Made by a program: the position numbers and the translations under genes
Assembly: GCA_002706095.1 (NCBI GenBank)
Contig: PAJP01000004.1
Coordinates: 53,062-117,061 of the forward strand
Direction: 5' to 3'
Origin: Methylophaga sp.
GTDB taxonomy: Bacteria; Pseudomonadota; Gammaproteobacteria; Nitrosococcales; Methylophagaceae
DNA length: 64,000 nt
The notes under the pieces: generated by a model
Told to the model about the DNA's origin: nothing
What the model saw: the letters and a program-made list of their open reading frames with translations, nothing else
The model's database searches: none
Shown: one piece after another, positions 8,430-17,573 of the stretch
Layout of the letters: each line of letters opens with the position of its first letter
How positions within the stretch are numbered: position 1 is the stretch's first letter

Positions 8430-9458
8430 ATGGCAGATAAAGACGCAAAGCAAACGATTGATAACAACGTGCAAGATGCGGAGTTACTGGAAAAAAATAA
8501 GCAGGATGCACAAGTCTATCGCTGGATTTGGGTTGCACTGGTCGTGGTGCTACTTCTCTCCGCCGCTAGCATCGCCTGGTTCTATCAACAGCTGCAGCAA
8601 CAAAAAGCAGATATTCAATCTTCCCTAAACGAATTATCCAGCCAAAACGGAAACTGGCAATCAAGAGTCGAACAACACCGACAACAATTGGGACGACTCG
8701 ATACGGATCAAAAGCAGTTAGCAGAAAAATTACAGCAACTGAATGATAAGCAGCAGTTATCGAATGCTGAGCTGCAAAAACGATGGGCTTTGCAGGAAGT
8801 GAAGTATCTGCTCAATGTCGCCAACCAACGCGCTGTATTAGCACACGATGCGAAAGGCGCCATTCAAGCTTTGATTATGGCGGATAAACAGTTAGAAGCC
8901 CTCTCTGATTATCGACTTCATCCTCTGCGGGCTGAGATAGCAGAAGAATTATTAACATTACAATCACTCACGACCTCTGATATTTCGGGCATGGCCATTC
9001 AACTGCAAACCCTAGCAGCTCATGTCAATCAATTACGTGTTAAAAAAGGCCCTGAGGTCGATTTTTCTGCTTCTTCAGAGACGGCTGATATAGCCGTGAC
9101 AGACACACCTGCGTGGAAAGAAGCGCTCTCGGATATTTGGCAGCAATTGCGATCTCTGGTGGTGATTCGTCATGAACAATCAGGTGAAGCGGCTGTTTTG
9201 GCGCCAGAGCAGCGTTACTTCCTATACCAGAACCTACGACTACAGTTGGAAAGCGCAAGGCTGGCATTACTGAATGCGGATACGGATAGTTTTCAGCACA
9301 GTTTGAAAACAGCTATCACTTGGTTGGAACATTATTTTACGGGTGACGAACGTGATGCCATGTTGGAAACACTGAATTCACTGGCTGAACAAAACATTGA
9401 TGTATCTATTCCTGATATCTCAGGCTCACTGAACTGGCTAGAGGAGTATCAGCAATGA
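8430..9458 (+). CDS. hemX: HemX-like membrane protein of the haem operon
   Basis: A 342-residue protein with a short acidic cytoplasmic N-terminus, one membrane helix at about residues 31-52, and a long glutamine-rich coiled-coil stretch (about 53-120). An alpha-helical domain follows that is typical of the HemX family, sometimes named as a uroporphyrinogen-III methyltransferase homologue. No SAM-binding methyltransferase motif is visible, so an enzymatic role is unlikely. It starts just after the hemD stop and overlaps hemY by four bases. It probably acts as a scaffold for tetrapyrrole enzymes at the membrane; this role is inferred, not established. Confidence 0.88.
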   Translation: MADKDAKQTIDNNVQDAELLEKNKQDAQVYRWIWVALVVVLLLSAASIAWFYQQLQQQKADIQSSLNELSSQNGNWQSRVEQHRQQLGRLDTDQKQLAEKLQQLNDKQQLSNAELQKRWALQEVKYLLNVANQRAVLAHDAKGAIQALIMADKQLEALSDYRLHPLRAEIAEELLTLQSLTTSDISGMAIQLQTLAAHVNQLRVKKGPEVDFSASSETADIAVTDTPAWKEALSDIWQQLRSLVVIRHEQSGEAAVLAPEQRYFLYQNLRLQLESARLALLNADTDSFQHSLKTAITWLEHYFTGDERDAMLETLNSLAEQNIDVSIPDISGSLNWLEEYQQ

Positions 9459-10651
9459 AAATGCTGATTATCATCGCTTTAGCTTTAGCATTGGGTGTGG
9501 CGGCTATTTGGGCGGCTGATTTTGAACCGGGTTTTGTGTTACTCCAGTACGGACAATGGAGTCTCGAAACATCACTGGTCGTGTTTACCGCCATTTATGT
9601 CATTTTAGTTGTTGCAGGCTATTTAGCCTTACGAAGTCTGATTCTATTAAGACAGACGCCCAAAAGAATCAGTGCCTGGAAAACTACGCAAAGACAAAAA
9701 CGTGCTAACCGTGCGCTGACACGAGGATTGATTACGCTCGAAGAAGGACGCTGGACCGAAGCTGAACGGACTTTGGTTCGCCATGCGACCCATAGCGAAA
9801 CGCCTTTGCTTCACTATCTGGCTGCTGCCCGGGCAGCGCAAAAACAACAGGCACCAGAGCGCCGTGACAATTACCTCCGTTTAGCTCATGAAACCACTGA
9901 AGGCGCTGATATTGCCGTCGGTGTCGTACAGGCAGAACTGCAGTTGTCAGCAGGGCAAAAAGAGCAGGCCTTGGCGACACTTCAGCATCTGCGTGAAGTG
10001 GCTCCCAAACATCCTTATGTATTGCAGTTATTGCAGTCCTTATATCAGGACATGGAGCAATGGCAGGAAGTCCAGTCGGTTTTGCCCGATTTACGTAAAC
10101 GCCATGTCCTTGAAAGAAAGGAAGTAGCGAGTTTGGATCAAGAAGCGGCAGTGGGGCAATTAGAGACGGCTTTAGTGAAACAAGACTGGCAAAGAATGTC
10201 AGAGGTTTGGGAAAAATCATCCAGTAAATCACGTCAGACAGAAGCCATGCTCGTGCCTTATGTCAATGGTTTGATTGAGCAACAGCAGGAAGAACAGGCG
10301 ATTGCTCAGATTGAGCAGTACATGCGGCATAACTGGAGTGAAAAGCTGGTATACATCTATGGTGTACTTACTCAGGGGGATGTGCTGGCTCGCCTGGCGA
10401 CAGCAGAAAAATGGCTGAAAGCCTATCCGGATAATGCCTGCCTGTTATTGACGGTTGGGCGTCTGGCAGCAGCCAATGAGTTATGGACTAAGGCAGAAGA
10501 ATATTTACAACAGAGTATTCGTCTCGGCGCCAAGGGTGAGACATATCAGGTATTAGCTGAAGTTCAGCTGGCACAAGATAAAAAAGAGGCCGCTGCCGAT
10601 ACCTACAAACAAGGACTGCTGTTAATGCTAAGTCCTCGTACCACGGTTTAA
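9455..10651 (+). CDS. hemY: HemY family TPR membrane protein
   Basis: A 398-residue inner-membrane protein. Two N-terminal helices (about 4-20 and 40-62) precede the HemY N-terminal domain and then tetratricopeptide-like helical repeats rich in alanine, leucine and glutamine, with a recognisable repeat near the C-terminus. It matches the gammaproteobacterial HemY protein. It is not the protoporphyrinogen oxidase that shares the name in Bacillus, since it has no FAD-binding motif. It overlaps hemX by four bases (ATGA). The exact role in haem synthesis is unknown. Confidence 0.9.
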   Translation: MKMLIIIALALALGVAAIWAADFEPGFVLLQYGQWSLETSLVVFTAIYVILVVAGYLALRSLILLRQTPKRISAWKTTQRQKRANRALTRGLITLEEGRWTEAERTLVRHATHSETPLLHYLAAARAAQKQQAPERRDNYLRLAHETTEGADIAVGVVQAELQLSAGQKEQALATLQHLREVAPKHPYVLQLLQSLYQDMEQWQEVQSVLPDLRKRHVLERKEVASLDQEAAVGQLETALVKQDWQRMSEVWEKSSSKSRQTEAMLVPYVNGLIEQQQEEQAIAQIEQYMRHNWSEKLVYIYGVLTQGDVLARLATAEKWLKAYPDNACLLLTVGRLAAANELWTKAEEYLQQSIRLGAKGETYQVLAEVQLAQDKKEAAADTYKQGLLLMLSPRTTV

Positions 10652-10669
10652 TTAGTAAAGGGATAATTT

Positions 10670-12412
10670 GTGCAAGAAGCAGGCGGCCATTATCTGGTAG
10701 AAATTCTGGCTTTATTATTGGCCACGGTAATTATTATTCCGATGTTTCATGCCATTCGTTTGGGCGCGATTTTGGGGTATTTAACGGCCGGTATGATTCT
10801 TGGTCCATGGGGGCTGGGTGTTATTACTGAGGTTGAAGATATTCGCCATCTCGCCGAGTTTGGTGTCATTTTCTTACTGTTTGTTTTAGGGATAGAACTC
10901 AAGCCAGATAAACTCTGGCAAATGCGTAAAATGGTGCTGGGGCTGGGGCTTGCTCAGGTTTTGATTACAGCAGGTACTATTTATGGCATTGCTATCTGGT
11001 TAGGTCTGGATAATCACAGTGCCATCATCATTGGTTTTGGTTTAGCCCTATCATCCACCGCATTTTGTTTAAAACTCTTGTCGGAACGTGGCGGTATTTC
11101 CACTGTTATGGGCCGAATGTCATTCTCAGTACTGTTGTTGCAAGATATCGCCGTGGTGCCTTTATTGGCTCTGGTGTCCTATCTTGCCGTAGGCAATGGT
11201 GCAGAAGTGGTCGGGCCAGATATCAATCCACTGATTGGTATTCTGGTCATTATTGCTCTGTTGTTTGCTGGACGTTACCTGCTTAATCCAGTGTTAGCGA
11301 GAATAGTCGCCAGTCAGGATCCGGAAGTTTTCATTGCTGTCGCCGTGCTTTTGGTGCTTGGCGTTGCCTGGATTATGCAAAGCGTGGGGTTCTCCATGGC
11401 GCTGGGGGCTTTCCTTGCTGGGGTGATGCTGGCTGAGTCTCAGTACAGACACCAGATAGAAGCTGATATTCTGCCTTTCCGCGGTATCTTGTTAGGTTTG
11501 TTCTTTATGACCGTGGGCATGGGGATTGATTTCAGTCTATTGTGGGATCGACTGGGTGATATTCTGTTACTGACTTGGGGGCTGATGACCATTAAAACCG
11601 TTGTGGTTTACATCCTGGCCCGGATTGCAGGAGCACGTCACGATATTTCTTTACAAACCGGTGCTTTATTATCTCAAAGTGGTGAGTTTGGTTTTGTTTT
11701 GTTTAGCTTTGCGGCTTCATTAGGCTTATTGGAAACTACGGTCAGCGATATTCTGACGCTAGTCATTGCTTTAACGATGGTGTTAACACCATTTGTTGTT
11801 CGCTCAACAAACTTCCTATTACTGAAGTTTTACACACCAGATGCAGAGAAAAGCGAAGAAGACTATACCACTGAGTTCATCGAACATGATCAAGAGCATG
11901 TGATTCTGGCCGGTTTTGGCCGGGTTGGTGCGCGTGTAGGTACCTTATTGGGCGCTGCCGGCGTACCGTATATCGCGTTAGATATGCGTCAGCATCGGGT
12001 AAAGGATGCCAGAGCACAGGGATTTCCGGTTTTCTTTGGTGATGCCAGTAAAGTAAAAGTCTTACAGGCCGCTGGTGCCGATCGAGCCAAAATGATTGTT
12101 GTGGCCCTGGACAACCCTGCTCAGGTCGATAGATTAGTGGCTCAAGTGCGTCAGTATTATCCAGAGATGCCAATACATGCACGTGCTCGAGACAGAAAAC
12201 ACTGTGCAGAACTCATTACTCATGGGGCAACCACAACAGTTTCAGAGACATTAGAAACCAGCCTGAGACTCACAGAGGAAGTGCTGCTTGGAAGTGGAGT
12301 CGAAGATACAGTGGCCACGCGGGTTATTAATGAGTTTAGAGATGATTACTACTCGAATGTGGTGAAAAAAGTTACGGATAATAAAGTGGTGCTCGGTGAG
12401 CTAAAACACTAA
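10670..12412 (+). CDS. CPA2 family monovalent cation:proton antiporter with TrkA-N domain (KefB/KefC-like)
   Basis: A 580-residue protein with about twelve membrane helices forming a sodium/hydrogen exchanger domain (residues 1-390), with the GYLTAGMILGPWGLG and LFFMTVGMGIDF family motifs. A cytoplasmic Rossmann-type TrkA-N domain follows (about 400-520), with a nucleotide-binding loop GFGRVGARVG. The resemblance is to KefB/KefC potassium efflux systems, but I cannot tell whether it is glutathione-gated. The start is a GTG preceded by AAAGGGA about 7 bases upstream. It lies 18 bases after hemY and so may ride on the haem operon transcript. No KefF/KefG partner is adjacent. Confidence 0.88.
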   Translation: MQEAGGHYLVEILALLLATVIIIPMFHAIRLGAILGYLTAGMILGPWGLGVITEVEDIRHLAEFGVIFLLFVLGIELKPDKLWQMRKMVLGLGLAQVLITAGTIYGIAIWLGLDNHSAIIIGFGLALSSTAFCLKLLSERGGISTVMGRMSFSVLLLQDIAVVPLLALVSYLAVGNGAEVVGPDINPLIGILVIIALLFAGRYLLNPVLARIVASQDPEVFIAVAVLLVLGVAWIMQSVGFSMALGAFLAGVMLAESQYRHQIEADILPFRGILLGLFFMTVGMGIDFSLLWDRLGDILLLTWGLMTIKTVVVYILARIAGARHDISLQTGALLSQSGEFGFVLFSFAASLGLLETTVSDILTLVIALTMVLTPFVVRSTNFLLLKFYTPDAEKSEEDYTTEFIEHDQEHVILAGFGRVGARVGTLLGAAGVPYIALDMRQHRVKDARAQGFPVFFGDASKVKVLQAAGADRAKMIVVALDNPAQVDRLVAQVRQYYPEMPIHARARDRKHCAELITHGATTTVSETLETSLRLTEEVLLGSGVEDTVATRVINEFRDDYYSNVVKKVTDNKVVLGELKH

Positions 12413-12437
12413 TGTCGTAATAGACATTGGATGGTCG

Positions 12438-13424
12438 TTAGACATCGAAGTTGTCGTTAACAATGACCCTGTTTCTACCGGCGTCTTTTGCGCTATACAG
12501 CATACGATCAGCCGTTTGAAGTAAACTCGATTGAGTTTGGCCGGGTTGATATTCCGTCAGTCCAATACTACAGGTCAATGAAATATCATGTCCTTCTTGC
12601 TGACAAAATGAATGTTGCTCAACGTCCAGCCTGATACGTTCAGCGAGGGTTTTTGCCTCATTCATGTCCGTCTCTGGAAGAATTAACAGGAACTCTTCAC
12701 CCCCGTAACGTCCAAGGTGGTCACTGTGTCTGGACACGTTGGATATAATTTGAACAGCCTCCGTTAACACAACATCACCCTGTTGATGCCCATATTGATC
12801 ATTGACATATTTGAAGTGATCTAAATCAACCATTAATAGACTTAATGGACGTTTGTAGCGGGTCGCGCGATCAATTTCATCTGTTAAGCAAGACATCAAA
12901 CCTCCTCGATTTAACACCCCTGTTAATGCATCTGTGCGCGCTAGCTCTTCTAGTTCTTTGGTTCGCGCTTCAACCCGTTGTTCTAGTAATTGATTGGCTT
13001 CAAGTAACTCTTTTTTAGCCAGTAATAATTGCTCATTTTTAACTTTAAAGTCTTTAATACTGGGAAAAGCAATGACTTTGGGAAGTAAATATACAATCAT
13101 CACTGTGGTGGTAATAGAGACGATACCAGTGATGAGTTTTGCCATACCACTGATGTAGTAATACCCATGCCAGATATTAACCAGGTTAATGAGGTGAGTG
13201 ACGCCGCAGAGAAAAATAAAAGCGGCAAACATGACAAAAATCCAGTTGAAAGCAAAATCATTTCTTTTTTTGACAAGCTGGATAAGGGCGATAGGAATGA
13301 GAAAGTAGGCCATCACCGTTAGTGCATCACCCACCACATGAAGAAAAAGTAAGTCACTCTGCCATTTGTAACAATGACCGTGGGGCATAAAACTGCCATC
13401 AAATAGCTCATTGATGATATTCAT
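12438..13424 (-). CDS. Diguanylate cyclase with ethylene-receptor-like N-terminal membrane sensor
   Basis: A 328-residue protein expected to make cyclic di-GMP. Residues 20-120 form three membrane helices closely resembling the ethylene-binding domain of plant ETR1 and cyanobacterial relatives. The copper and ethylene site residues have counterparts at D33, Y40, I70, C73 and H77, with CGVTHLIN matching the ETR1 CGATHLIN motif. A short coiled coil (about 125-163) leads into a GGDEF domain with the active-site GGEEF at 241-245. A product-inhibition I-site RHSD (232-235) lies exactly five residues ahead. The start has a G-rich ribosome site. It is a monocistronic gene convergent with the antiporter gene. 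The enzyme activity is well supported. The ligand (ethylene, another alkene, copper or none) is inference. Confidence 0.92.
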   Translation of the reverse strand: MNIINELFDGSFMPHGHCYKWQSDLLFLHVVGDALTVMAYFLIPIALIQLVKKRNDFAFNWIFVMFAAFIFLCGVTHLINLVNIWHGYYYISGMAKLITGIVSITTTVMIVYLLPKVIAFPSIKDFKVKNEQLLLAKKELLEANQLLEQRVEARTKELEELARTDALTGVLNRGGLMSCLTDEIDRATRYKRPLSLLMVDLDHFKYVNDQYGHQQGDVVLTEAVQIISNVSRHSDHLGRYGGEEFLLILPETDMNEAKTLAERIRLDVEQHSFCQQEGHDISLTCSIGLTEYQPGQTQSSLLQTADRMLYSAKDAGRNRVIVNDNFDV

Positions 13425-13553
13425 ACGCCCCCCAACAACGATGAAGAAGATAAACCTACACTCGTCTTCTATATAGATTATGAATCATTAATAGCATAGT
13501 GCTACCAGTGCTTACAATTATTCATATTGATAGAGTGGAAGGAATGGATATGG

Positions 13554-13973
13554 CTAACGGGATTGTAGCTCTTGCTGACGCATGGGCATTCTGTCTATTT
13601 CACCGAAGAGTTCATCAAGTATTAACTGGGTCTCTGTGGCTTTAATACCACCATCTTTACCGATTAATAAAACCGCACTGCTATGACTTTGTAATGTTTG
13701 ACGGATCTCATCAGTCGCACTATCACTGAGCTTGCCGTTAAAATTACTTATCACGTCCGTGTCGTTAACAATAAACCACACAATATCACGATCACCGATG
13801 TCAGCATCGAGTCGGTCAAGTTCATCCTGATAGTGTTGGATTGGCTGATCAGCCTCTATCAGAATAAGCCGGTTTTTCCATTTTAAGTCTGAGAGTGATT
13901 CAAGGTTTTGCATCGGTTCTGCCCAGGATAGTGGACTCAATAGCATCAATAAAACCAGTAATTGACGAGTCAT
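13554..13973 (-). CDS. DUF4174 family secreted protein
   Basis: A 139-residue protein with an N-terminal signal peptide (about residues 1-18, ending SWA) followed by a thioredoxin-like fold region. It fits DUF4174 by the LKWKNRLILIEAD segment, the AVLLIGKDGGIK segment and the C-terminal EIDRMPMRQQE motif. No redox CxxC is present, so disulfide activity is unlikely. A GGAG ribosome site lies about 8 bases before the ATG. It is a single gene with no clear functional neighbour; the role is unknown. Confidence 0.82.
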   Translation of the reverse strand: MTRQLLVLLMLLSPLSWAEPMQNLESLSDLKWKNRLILIEADQPIQHYQDELDRLDADIGDRDIVWFIVNDTDVISNFNGKLSDSATDEIRQTLQSHSSAVLLIGKDGGIKATETQLILDELFGEIDRMPMRQQELQSR

Positions 13974-14055
13974 GTCTCAAGCTCCATTGTTGATAAACAT
14001 AGTTGGATGAGCTTACGAAAGACGCTGTTAAGAACAAGTCAATATTGACCGGATT

Positions 14056-15459
14056 TTATGCTTCAGACGACAAGCAGAGTGCTAATACCCAGTCGCGAAG
14101 TTTGATTAACTCAGCCTCGCTGAGGCCTTTGTGTGCTTTTTGTAATAAGCGAGTGAGCTGAACTTGATCGACTTTGGGTAGATGATTTATTCGTTCAGTA
14201 AGGTTGGTTTCAGGTAGTTCTGCAATTGAACGATCGGCATGTGTGCGTCGTAAGATCATTTCCAGAAAATCAACAGCACGTCCCAGCACGACAAAAATAA
14301 ACGTCAGTTCTTTCATTGGACCCGCTTTTAATGTTTCACCCGCTATGGGAATGCCATTAATTTTGAGGTTTTCTGGTGCGGCGGTAGCGAAGAGTGATGC
14401 GGCGCCAGATACCAAGCCGCCGAAGAAGGCACCGGTCATCAGTGAGGTGCCACCCATGCCGACATCCACCACCGCACCGGCAGCTGCACCGGCAGAAGCC
14501 GATAAGCCCACGATCTTTTGTCTGTCTAAGCCATAAATATACCAATGACTGGTATCAAACAGGTCGGGATAATCAGCGTTGAGTTCCTGTACCTGCATCT
14601 TCATTTCAGGGTGAGCAAACAGGGATTGCAGTTGGCGTTGCATACTGGCTTCAATATGACGCAGCGAGCTTTGATAGTCGTGTTTGAGCTTGTCCTTGAG
14701 ACGTGACTTAACAAAGTCTGCAGGCACTTTGATTTCACTGATATGGCCAAGCATGCGTTGAATATGCTCTGCAACAACAAAAGCACCTTGTTGCTCTAGT
14801 GATTCGAAATACTGTTTCAGCAATTCAATGGTGTCTTCAATAGAAGGACGCCAGGGCTCATATAATTCAGCAAAGGCAGACAGGATGGTGAATTGTTTTT
14901 GGTGATCCGCTGTCATGGGGTTGAACACGCGAACAACACTAAAATATTGGCTTAACGCATCTTGCCACTCTTGCACATAAGCTTCACCACCTATCGGGTT
15001 AATCAGAGCCATACGAGGCTGCCCGGTCCATTGCAAAATGGTCATTTCTGCTTCAAATTCGGGACTGTAGGGAATAGAGCCATCCACAACATAGATAATG
15101 CCAGCACCACTCAGAATAGGCTGTAATAGCTCAACTTCATCATGAAATTTATGACTGCCTATAACTGCCTGCTCATCTACAAAGGCTTGAATCGTGTTTC
15201 TACGCTCGGCAGCATTGGGGGCATGTTGCTGACACCAGGACAGGACTTGCCGTGGTCGTTGAAAACCCGGAGTATCAACCAGCGTGTACTGGGTCACCCC
15301 TTCTATATTCAAATCAAAGGTTTGCGACGACGTCGTGGTACCTGAAATTTCAGAGATCTTCACGGCATCCTGGCGTGTCAAAGTGGCGACAATGCTTGAC
15401 TTGCCTTTATTGGGATGTCCGACGACGGCAAAGACGGGATGTGACGTTGATTCAGCCAT
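14056..15459 (-). CDS. GTPase with C-terminal DUF3482 domain
   Basis: A 467-residue protein. The N-terminal TRAFAC-type GTPase domain shows the P-loop GHPNKGKSS (about residues 14-22), a G2 region with TTTSSQT, and the G3 motif DTPG. The C-terminal half (DUF3482) contains a glycine/alanine-rich hydrophobic segment (about 325-365) that could insert in a membrane. I use the second ATG (15459) because its GAGGGG ribosome site is 7 bases away, while the first ATG at 15465 would leave only one base. It overlaps the upstream DUF2868 gene by 8 bases, and this pairing recurs in other proteobacteria. The function is unknown; a membrane-associated GTPase module is inferred. Confidence 0.85.
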   Translation of the reverse strand: MAESTSHPVFAVVGHPNKGKSSIVATLTRQDAVKISEISGTTTSSQTFDLNIEGVTQYTLVDTPGFQRPRQVLSWCQQHAPNAAERRNTIQAFVDEQAVIGSHKFHDEVELLQPILSGAGIIYVVDGSIPYSPEFEAEMTILQWTGQPRMALINPIGGEAYVQEWQDALSQYFSVVRVFNPMTADHQKQFTILSAFAELYEPWRPSIEDTIELLKQYFESLEQQGAFVVAEHIQRMLGHISEIKVPADFVKSRLKDKLKHDYQSSLRHIEASMQRQLQSLFAHPEMKMQVQELNADYPDLFDTSHWYIYGLDRQKIVGLSASAGAAAGAVVDVGMGGTSLMTGAFFGGLVSGAASLFATAAPENLKINGIPIAGETLKAGPMKELTFIFVVLGRAVDFLEMILRRTHADRSIAELPETNLTERINHLPKVDQVQLTRLLQKAHKGLSEAELIKLRDWVLALCLSSEA

Positions 15460-16747
15460 TGTCATGCCCCTCTTTTAAACTGACAGCGTGTCGTTGGGCA
15501 AAAAAGTGCCATGATTTCTGCTGCTGTTGGTAACGTGAGTCATCCGTATTGATAGGGTATAACACTAAGCTGACAGAAGAATTATGTTGCTGTAACAACT
15601 CAATACTATCGGCCAGTTCACCTGTTGGTGTCTGCATCGGATCAATCATGATCCAGACAGGCTTATCAAAATGACTGGCATCAGACATCAGCCACTTTTC
15701 ATCTTTTAACCAGTCATCTGTGCCCAGATTTTTTGCTATGGGAAAAGACAAATCAGCCTGCTGCCAGCTAAGCAAGACAGTATTGGATGAGGGTAATTGC
15801 ACTGACGTATTTTCGCTAGTCAGGTTCTCAGACTGAATAGGATTGCGACTCATCTGATGTTGTTGAGCAACAATAAATTGTTCTACATCACTACTATGTT
15901 GGATGTTGTGACGTAATTGCTGGATAAATTGATGACGGAGTAACAGTGCTAAGAGCAGACGAGGCAAAACTCCGTAAACCACAATAGACATCACCAAGGT
16001 CACCCACCAGTTATTATTGGCCGTGACAGCTATATTAGCTGTCTGAACACTAAACCGTGTCTGCTGGATTAATTCAGCCGTTGGTGCCTCAAATAACCAC
16101 TGCCAGGGACAACTGATAATATTCATCATTTGAGTCATGGTGGCATTATCAGTGATGAAAGTGGATGACCAGCCAAATTGATAATCCTGAAATGTCGCCA
16201 ATAGAAAAAAAGACAGTAGCGCTGAGGCAGAAAACAAAATAGCCGCTGATTGTACTTGCCAAAAAAGCCAGGGTAATAACAGATTTTTATACGGAATAAA
16301 GGGTTGCAACTGCAGTTTATTGATGAGCCAATGCATCACGGGGTGATGATGTAAATGTTGTTTAGACGGTGATAAAAAAGACAAATAAAAGCTGCTCAAG
16401 CTGAGCAGCAGTGGTAAAAATGCAAACAGAGCGAGCGGAACCCAGATATTTATGAATGTGTGTTCTCGTACATTTAATACGCCTACCATGGCTGTAAAGC
16501 CAATAATCATCGCGATAACGCTGAAAAGTCGTAAAATTCCTGTAGCGGGAGTTGTCAGAGAGGCCTGTTGCTGCCAGGCATGGAGATAATCAGTAGCTGA
16601 TTGCGCCGTTGTATTTTTAGAGGATGTTAATTGGATATTCTGTTGCGAGACAAATAAACGAAAATCCAGCCAGCGGAATAAGGCCCGTGTGGCACCGTCT
16701 TTAAAGAAAAAATGCTCGATAGCGTGAGTTGCATGTTTAGAGGCCAT
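15452..16747 (-). CDS. DUF2868 family membrane protein, partner of the GTPase
   Basis: A 431-residue protein of the DUF2868 family. It has an FFFKDGATRALFRWLDFRLF segment near the N-terminus, then several strong hydrophobic helices at about 77-97, 104-124, 157-190 and 247-267, and a soluble C-terminal region. It overlaps the GTPase gene downstream, so the two are translated together. The family always appears with DUF3482 GTPases as far as I recall. No enzymatic motif is visible. It may anchor the GTPase to the membrane or be its effector (inference). Confidence 0.8.
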   Translation of the reverse strand: MASKHATHAIEHFFFKDGATRALFRWLDFRLFVSQQNIQLTSSKNTTAQSATDYLHAWQQQASLTTPATGILRLFSVIAMIIGFTAMVGVLNVREHTFINIWVPLALFAFLPLLLSLSSFYLSFLSPSKQHLHHHPVMHWLINKLQLQPFIPYKNLLLPWLFWQVQSAAILFSASALLSFFLLATFQDYQFGWSSTFITDNATMTQMMNIISCPWQWLFEAPTAELIQQTRFSVQTANIAVTANNNWWVTLVMSIVVYGVLPRLLLALLLRHQFIQQLRHNIQHSSDVEQFIVAQQHQMSRNPIQSENLTSENTSVQLPSSNTVLLSWQQADLSFPIAKNLGTDDWLKDEKWLMSDASHFDKPVWIMIDPMQTPTGELADSIELLQQHNSSVSLVLYPINTDDSRYQQQQKSWHFFAQRHAVSLKEGHDNG

Positions 16748-16897
16748 AAGAGCTAGTATACAAAATACCCTTAACTCAAGCTGAAATGAATTGCTAACGA
16801 TAATGCAAATACTGCTTCCAAGCTTATCTAGACTGTAATACGTTAATAGCGACAGGTTTCAAGCAAGTATTATTCGGCTATCGACAGCCTATAAGCC

Positions 16898-17569
16898 CTA
16901 TTTGTAGTCGTTGGTCATACTGCGAAAACAGTGGCCTAAACTGGTTGAACAGGCCTGAAGTACAGCGCGGCCGATAAGCTCACCCAGCGTAGTGTGTTTG
17001 CCACAATAATGGTGCTGAGGTTCTGCATCAGGGCAAAATACAGCATGACTATCGGTGCCAGTACCACTGGCAGGGAGACCGGAAACCGGGCTGATAATAT
17101 CCGTATCGCGAATGGCCGTGACTTTACTTTCAGTCAGTAATATCAAGGCTTCTGCCAGTGCTGAATCGGACAGTGCTTGATTAATGTGTAAGCAGATATT
17201 GATGGTACCTGGTTCAGTCTTATCATCGGCTTTATCACCCACTCGCCTGACGTTACTGAGACCACTCGTTACCCAGCATTCAACCGTTAAGTCACCGCGT
17301 TTCTCAATATGCTGCCCTAATGACTTCATGGAAGCCGCTGTCATCATGCCGACAGTGGGAGAGGGTAGAGCGAGTTCTTCTGCTTTATTTAATAGCGTTT
17401 GCTCTGGCGCCAGACAGGGGAGTGGAGAGTGTTTCTCCACACGCATATTAAGTAAAGCACTGGCCTTTTGCAGTCCTCCGTTTAACACCGCAGAACTGAG
17501 AACTTTGCAGGGTGTCGTGGGTAATAGAATCAGGTAGTCTGGATGCAGAACCTGTCGGACTGAGGACAT
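16898..17569 (-). CDS. cbiZ: Adenosylcobinamide amidohydrolase
   Basis: CbiZ removes the aminopropanol side chain of adenosylcobinamide or pseudo-cobalamin to give adenosylcobyric acid, allowing salvage or remodelling of corrinoids. The 223 residues carry the family motifs: LSSAVLNGGL (24-33), TSGLSNVRRVGD (101-112), PGTINICLHIN (120-130), SGTGTDS (168-174) and GKHTTLGELIG (190-200). It starts four bases after the stop of a VC0807-like membrane protein gene, so they form an operon. No corrinoid ABC transporter or other cob gene is adjacent. The AdoCbl-dependent enzyme EutBC is encoded at the left end of the window, which gives a cellular need for cobalamin. Confidence 0.88.
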   Translation of the reverse strand: MSSVRQVLHPDYLILLPTTPCKVLSSAVLNGGLQKASALLNMRVEKHSPLPCLAPEQTLLNKAEELALPSPTVGMMTAASMKSLGQHIEKRGDLTVECWVTSGLSNVRRVGDKADDKTEPGTINICLHINQALSDSALAEALILLTESKVTAIRDTDIISPVSGLPASGTGTDSHAVFCPDAEPQHHYCGKHTTLGELIGRAVLQACSTSLGHCFRSMTNDYK

Positions 17570-17573
17570 ACGG

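Noticed and set aside
9732-10232. 166-codon frame on the minus strand inside hemY
   Set aside because: Antisense shadow of a well-recognised gene, no ribosome site or family resemblance.
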